Positions 26,201 through 28,532 of a DNA stretch of 28,532 bases are shown here, in pieces. Each line of letters begins with the position of its first letter. Within the stretch, counting starts at the first letter, position 1. Under the pieces are notes generated by a model, which saw nothing but the letters and a program-made list of their open reading frames with translations, was not told the origin of the DNA and ran no database searches. This DNA is from Jaenimonas drosophilae. Lineage: Eukaryota > Euglenozoa > Kinetoplastea > Trypanosomatida > Trypanosomatidae. The DNA is taken from NCBI GenBank assembly GCA_030849065.1, contig JASAON010001443.1, positions 1 through 28,532 on the forward strand, read 5' to 3'. A program made the position numbers and the translations under genes.

Positions 26201-26403
26201 GACCCCCGCCCGTCGTTAGCTTGGCGGCACTGCCACGCGGCTTTACAGTGACCTGCTACGGCTATGTTGAGAGCGTNGAGTGGATGTTGTCCATGGGCCA
26301 ACCATCTGCGACGCAGCCCCCGACCCCGGTTGCCATCTCACTCGCACTCTCCCCGTCTATCCAAAAGGACGTCGCTTTCCTGGATCAGCAACACACTGCC
26401 TAA
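23284..26403 (+). CDS. GRC3: Grc3/NOL9-type polynucleotide 5'-kinase
   Basis: A 1039-residue member of the Clp1/Grc3/NOL9 family. These kinases phosphorylate RNA 5'-hydroxyl ends; in yeast and human the Grc3/NOL9 branch works in the nucleolus with the Las1 nuclease on the ITS2 spacer of pre-rRNA. The P-loop is GSVNIGKST (624-632). The family-specific acidic motif DLDMGQPEF (652-660) follows, then VNTHGWVLSTG (725-735), all in the expected order. An N-terminal beta domain starts near 368 (HPCYHTLVQLTG). The protein is longer than yeast or human relatives because of disordered parts: RGG-like stretches at 168-179 and about 910-937, and a Ser/Glu/Asp-rich acidic block at about 223-320. The ambiguous base at 26277 lies in a GTN codon, so that residue is Val whatever the base. 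An upstream in-frame ATG at 23113 could give a 57-residue longer form. Confidence 0.9.
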   Translation: MPPARRKVVAEVEPSATPGAPAAPVVDLRVGTSPNNAPNDSATHGVFADPAIVSAAPLARGFALPAAVQARLAALHGAGGAPLQVHVETGSAPSAQAGAPVVLPRHQPLEQLTATAPTEDAEVDLSHLHATSTTAGARPLIFSRRWNHRQQRHEVESETITTTFGAPGRGGRGRGGRAGTTSAPQPMRENAGDAAFANSSDDVIRFGQRLPSGWHNDDAPASASSSSSSEEDDAEVGELPKDPAGRRRELARRKRHRDRVDRHLNDIEEGLKDDVEGSGDSSSSGSDEEGAADMMLFHHHQEGDEDNEEQQLPLPTRGGARPLFAQAEAESATLPTTAHPEEEEPTLSGRRSFGPMMYEQHLNSSAEHPCYHTLVQLTGPMTLRGPCGLVGMGLGETSVGGFLLGRKQLVLWSADHKVVAMPMRRLKSKQSQRAELPRWDKLQRYDEDATPGSSDDFVAMNVAEAKQAMHKARRGRGTSGAEEASELSDSDDDDWQTSHQYDVQSVFGTVDWPWVLDTVRRWTAAIPANERPSVVLVLQSYSPGIRPTWKYFTQRTETNPRGERSRRSGDANEESSGSPSDPDAYVEVPSFVARRSAQSIDLALLPQIIPTIAAQNSGCVAVLGSVNIGKSTLCRYLANLFISQHGLCYWLDLDMGQPEFGVPGQIGLFLIRQPLMEANDQRCVQLVRSFFLGSTSVQCPVSTGKAIAAMCDYCRPIAADHPMVVNTHGWVLSTGRRTTVEMLRRLQPRHVLHLLLPQEEDWTHDTAALMEPQHGLNAGVLGRRFLVRDGEGTGRLLGQLPHPYPSMPGAEGGAATSTTWRGQVHSVRVSRSGPGGRAPAPAKQKGSVARQSRWQTYMTPLLLFFAAQQSLQPQRLPSLSRRRTTLLQAPLSALYRIIVVEMDEKQPREGGGAGSGRGGPPRGRGRDRGAGRHAPPPSSLSLDVRALVAGLEHSVVALQLHPVGEPRPSPPVGPPPVVSLAALPRGFTVTCYGYVESXEWMLSMGQPSATQPPTPVAISLALSPSIQKDVAFLDQQHTA

Positions 26404-26528
26404 TCGCCACCCCATCCGTGTATGTGCGTGGTGGGATGAGATGATGGAGAGCTCGTCATCTTCTTTCATGGATAACTTACGAGAACCACATTCATCCACG
26501 CTCTAACACCTCTTAATGACTGACTCAC

Positions 26529-26542
26529 ACCTTTTTTTCCAG
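26529..26542 (+). promoter_or_regulatory. alternative distal acceptor-like signal
   Basis: A run of seven T followed by CCAG at 26539-26542. Its use would leave several out-of-frame ATGs (from 26545) ahead of the SEL1L start, so it is the less likely site. Confidence 0.3.
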
Positions 26543-26611
26543 GTATGTTTGTGTGTGGATGATGTCCACCAGGTGGTCGGTGTATCGCCTTGTGGTGATG
26601 ACCATCACCAC

Positions 26612-26671
26612 CTCATCTCTTCTTCTTCAAAAAAAACCCGTGTTTGTCTCTCTTGGGGTATTGATTGTAAG
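26612..26671 (+). promoter_or_regulatory. spliced-leader acceptor for the SEL1L/Hrd3 gene
   Basis: C/T-rich stretches at 26612-26628 and 26639-26654 are followed by the AG at 26670-26671. No ATG lies between it and 26721, giving a 5' UTR of about 49 bases. Confidence 0.55.
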
Positions 26672-26720
26672 AAGGTATATACAAACTAGTCAGGAACAGC
26701 AAACAAGAACAACCAACTTC

Positions 26721-28532
26721 ATGAGACTGGTGCTGCTAGCTCTCACCCTAGTCTTCGTGGCATCGGTAGTGAGTGCGGGCATCGATTCAGAACGCGGGAG
26801 TGGAAAAGTGTTTCCCTCCATCGTCTCCTCCACCCCAACCCCCCTCTCGACCTCTTCCAATGACCGCTCTCGCTTGTACTACAACGCCATCAAGGCACTC
26901 TACCTTGATGGCAACCTCAGTCTCTTTGTGGACCGCGTGATGGATGGAGCTAGGGTTGGGCACGGCCGACTGCAGTGGCTGCTCGGGGTTCTCTACGCGA
27001 ACGGGGTTGGCGTTCCCCAAAATGATGCCGCGGCGCTGATGTACTACAATTTTGCTGCCCTGGATGGCATCCCTGAGGCGCACGTGGCGCTGGGCGCACG
27101 CTATGCCGATGGCCACGGTGTTATGCCAAACTGCCAGAGCGCGCTCGGGCACTACAAGGAGGCAGCCGATGCCGTTGCCATGACGCTCAATGGGTTCTCG
27201 GACCTCTCCGTCGCGGACAACTTCCTCAACAACCCCAAGTGGCTGGATACCTCCAGCCAGGACAGCCTCTTTTCTGGGGTCATCTCGGTTGAGGAGATGC
27301 AGGAGGCGCAGCACACGGCTGTGATGATGGGCGTGCATATGGTGGGGGCCCCCGCCCAGGCCCAGATGGGGCTCGGCTACTTCCTGGGCACCATTGGCCC
27401 ACGGGACTGGAACAAGGCGGAGCAGCACTTTCAGCGGGCTGCCAAGGAAGGAGATGCCCTGGCCATGGGCGGACTTGGACGTATGTACATGGTCGGGGAC
27501 CCCGGTGCCACTCCCCCGATTCCACGGGATTGGGCACTGGCCCACCACTACTTCACCGAGGGCGCCAAGAAGAACGATGCCATGAGCGAGAACGGGATGG
27601 GCTATCTGCACTCTGTTGGCTACCTGAACAAGGGCCACGTGGTGCCCGAGGCGGAGCGCTTTCACAGCCGTCCAGACTTTGAGACTGCCGCCATCTACTT
27701 CCAACGCGCTGGGAATCGTGGTTTGGCCGAGGGCTTGTACAACCTCGGCGTGCTACACCTGCACGGACGTGGGGTCACCAAGAGCACCGACCAAGCAGAG
27801 GTGCTGTTGAGAATGGCCTCTCACAAGGGCAGTGTGTTGGCGTTGTGGCAGCTTGGGAAGCATCACGAGCGAATCGGCGCATGCCCCATCGCCCTCATGT
27901 TCTACCGCCGCACGACGTATAGCGCGAGCTGGTACAAGAAGGACTCCCCTAGCTTCTCCGTTCAGTCCGCCGACTGGCTGGATGACGATTTTCACGAGCA
28001 AATGCAGCACGAGACTGCCGCCGCTGACGATGGTGGTCCGGACTACTACATGGATCAAGGCCTACTTCACACCCATGAAGCATCCCATGAAATCCGCGTG
28101 GAGCTCCCAGAAACACCACTTTCCCGCTTCTTGGATCAACTGGTTCTGGCAGAAACGGGGCGAACATCGAGCCTCGTCGGTGCCGCGCGGCTGTTGGAGG
28201 AGATGGACGTGGTGGACGGTGATGAACCGGACCCTGACGTTCTTCACTTTGCCAAGCACCAAACACCTCCTCCGAGCCTGGCGGCGCGACTGAACCACAA
28301 GCGCCTGCTTCTGCTGTGGTCGGTCAAGGACTCGCACGGCTACTGGCGCCGCCGACGGGTCGTTCAAGCTGAGGCCAAGAAGCTGCTCCTCCATCACCTC
28401 CTCCTGCGGTGCGAGAATGGCAACAACGGCTACTCCAATCTTCGTCTTGGGGATTTCTTCTACCGTGGGGAGTCTGCAGTACTCGGTGTGGATGTTGAGC
28501 GGGCGTTGGAGCTCTACCAGAAGGCTGCCAAG
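26721..28532 (+). CDS. HRD3: SEL1L/Hrd3-type ER-associated degradation protein, 3' end missing
   Basis: An open frame of 604 codons that runs off the right edge without a stop. It begins with a clear signal peptide (1-19 or 20, cleavage after about VVSA). A series of Sel1-like repeats follows, with the pattern A-x-x-x-LG-x-x-Y-x-x-G-x-GV-x-x-(D/N)-x-x-x-A-x-x-(Y/H)-(Y/F). The first is near residue 81 and another reads HVALGARYADGHGVMPNCQSAL. The block order and the repeat near the right edge (LRLGDFFYRGES) resemble SEL1L/Hrd3. That protein sits on the lumenal side of the ER membrane and passes misfolded glycoproteins to the Hrd1 ubiquitin ligase. An insert of about 130 residues, acidic and less repeat-like (about 412-540), separates the repeat blocks. 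Relatives of 700-850 residues end in a membrane anchor, presumably lying beyond the window. Confidence 0.88.
   Translation, partial: MRLVLLALTLVFVASVVSAGIDSERGSGKVFPSIVSSTPTPLSTSSNDRSRLYYNAIKALYLDGNLSLFVDRVMDGARVGHGRLQWLLGVLYANGVGVPQNDAAALMYYNFAALDGIPEAHVALGARYADGHGVMPNCQSALGHYKEAADAVAMTLNGFSDLSVADNFLNNPKWLDTSSQDSLFSGVISVEEMQEAQHTAVMMGVHMVGAPAQAQMGLGYFLGTIGPRDWNKAEQHFQRAAKEGDALAMGGLGRMYMVGDPGATPPIPRDWALAHHYFTEGAKKNDAMSENGMGYLHSVGYLNKGHVVPEAERFHSRPDFETAAIYFQRAGNRGLAEGLYNLGVLHLHGRGVTKSTDQAEVLLRMASHKGSVLALWQLGKHHERIGACPIALMFYRRTTYSASWYKKDSPSFSVQSADWLDDDFHEQMQHETAAADDGGPDYYMDQGLLHTHEASHEIRVELPETPLSRFLDQLVLAETGRTSSLVGAARLLEEMDVVDGDEPDPDVLHFAKHQTPPPSLAARLNHKRLLLLWSVKDSHGYWRRRRVVQAEAKKLLLHHLLLRCENGNNGYSNLRLGDFFYRGESAVLGVDVERALELYQKAAK

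Larger units (their letters stand above)
26404..26720. other. intergenic spacer upstream of the SEL1L/Hrd3 gene
   Basis: No gene is visible. It holds two tract-plus-AG signals and an 8-A run near 26629-26636. Confidence 0.65.

Noticed and set aside
26787..27704. 305-codon open frame on the minus strand
   Set aside because: It is antisense to the SEL1L/Hrd3 gene, whose signal peptide and repeats are clear; GC-rich coding sequence commonly leaves such antisense frames open.
1..28532. CRISPR array, insertion sequence or integrated element
   Set aside because: No regularly spaced repeats, transposase motifs or terminal inverted repeats were seen; the genes fit a kinetoplastid chromosome core.

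Overview
The window looks like nuclear DNA of a kinetoplastid protist, most likely a trypanosomatid. All nine clearly supported genes lie on the + strand and none has an intron. They are separated by 0.3-1.5 kb spacers rich in oligo-pyrimidine, oligo-A, TG and CA runs. Upstream of nearly every start there is a long pyrimidine tract followed by an AG, and the chosen ATG is the first one after that AG. This is the layout expected of one polycistronic transcription unit whose mRNAs are made by spliced-leader trans-splicing. I see no strand switch, tRNA, rRNA, transposon or CRISPR array. The species cannot be told from this sequence alone.

Layout from left to right: (1) a Qb-SNARE of the NPSN type, 62-754; (2) an atypical ADP/ATP-carrier-like mitochondrial carrier protein, 1912-2835; (3) a GNAT acetyltransferase of the yeast Mpr1 type, 3257-4081; (4) a Pro/Ser-rich protein with a C-terminal PH-like domain, 4764-7106; (5) a large tail-anchored protein of unknown function, 8220-11327; (6) a giant 2539-residue protein of unknown function, mostly disordered with several helical islands, 12331-19950; (7) a lysine-rich protein carrying a CS/p23-like domain, 21410-22714; (8) a Grc3/NOL9-type polynucleotide 5'-kinase for pre-rRNA processing, 23284-26403; (9) the first 604 codons of a SEL1L/Hrd3-type ER-associated degradation protein, 26721 to the end of the window, running off the right edge.

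The genes do not form an operon in the bacterial sense. They share transcription but serve different tasks: membrane fusion (1), mitochondrial transport (2), small-molecule acetylation (3), probable membrane or cytoskeleton binding (4-6), chaperone-like or nucleolar work (7), ribosome biogenesis (8) and ER quality control (9).

The most useful second-look points are: the start-site decisions dictated by trans-splice signals (GNAT, tail-anchored protein, Grc3); two candidate small genes in the unusually long 19951-21409 spacer; an open antisense frame at 7903-8148; the unidentified proteins 5 and 6; and the Mpr1-type acetyltransferase. I did not find convincing evidence of a wholly new multi-gene system.
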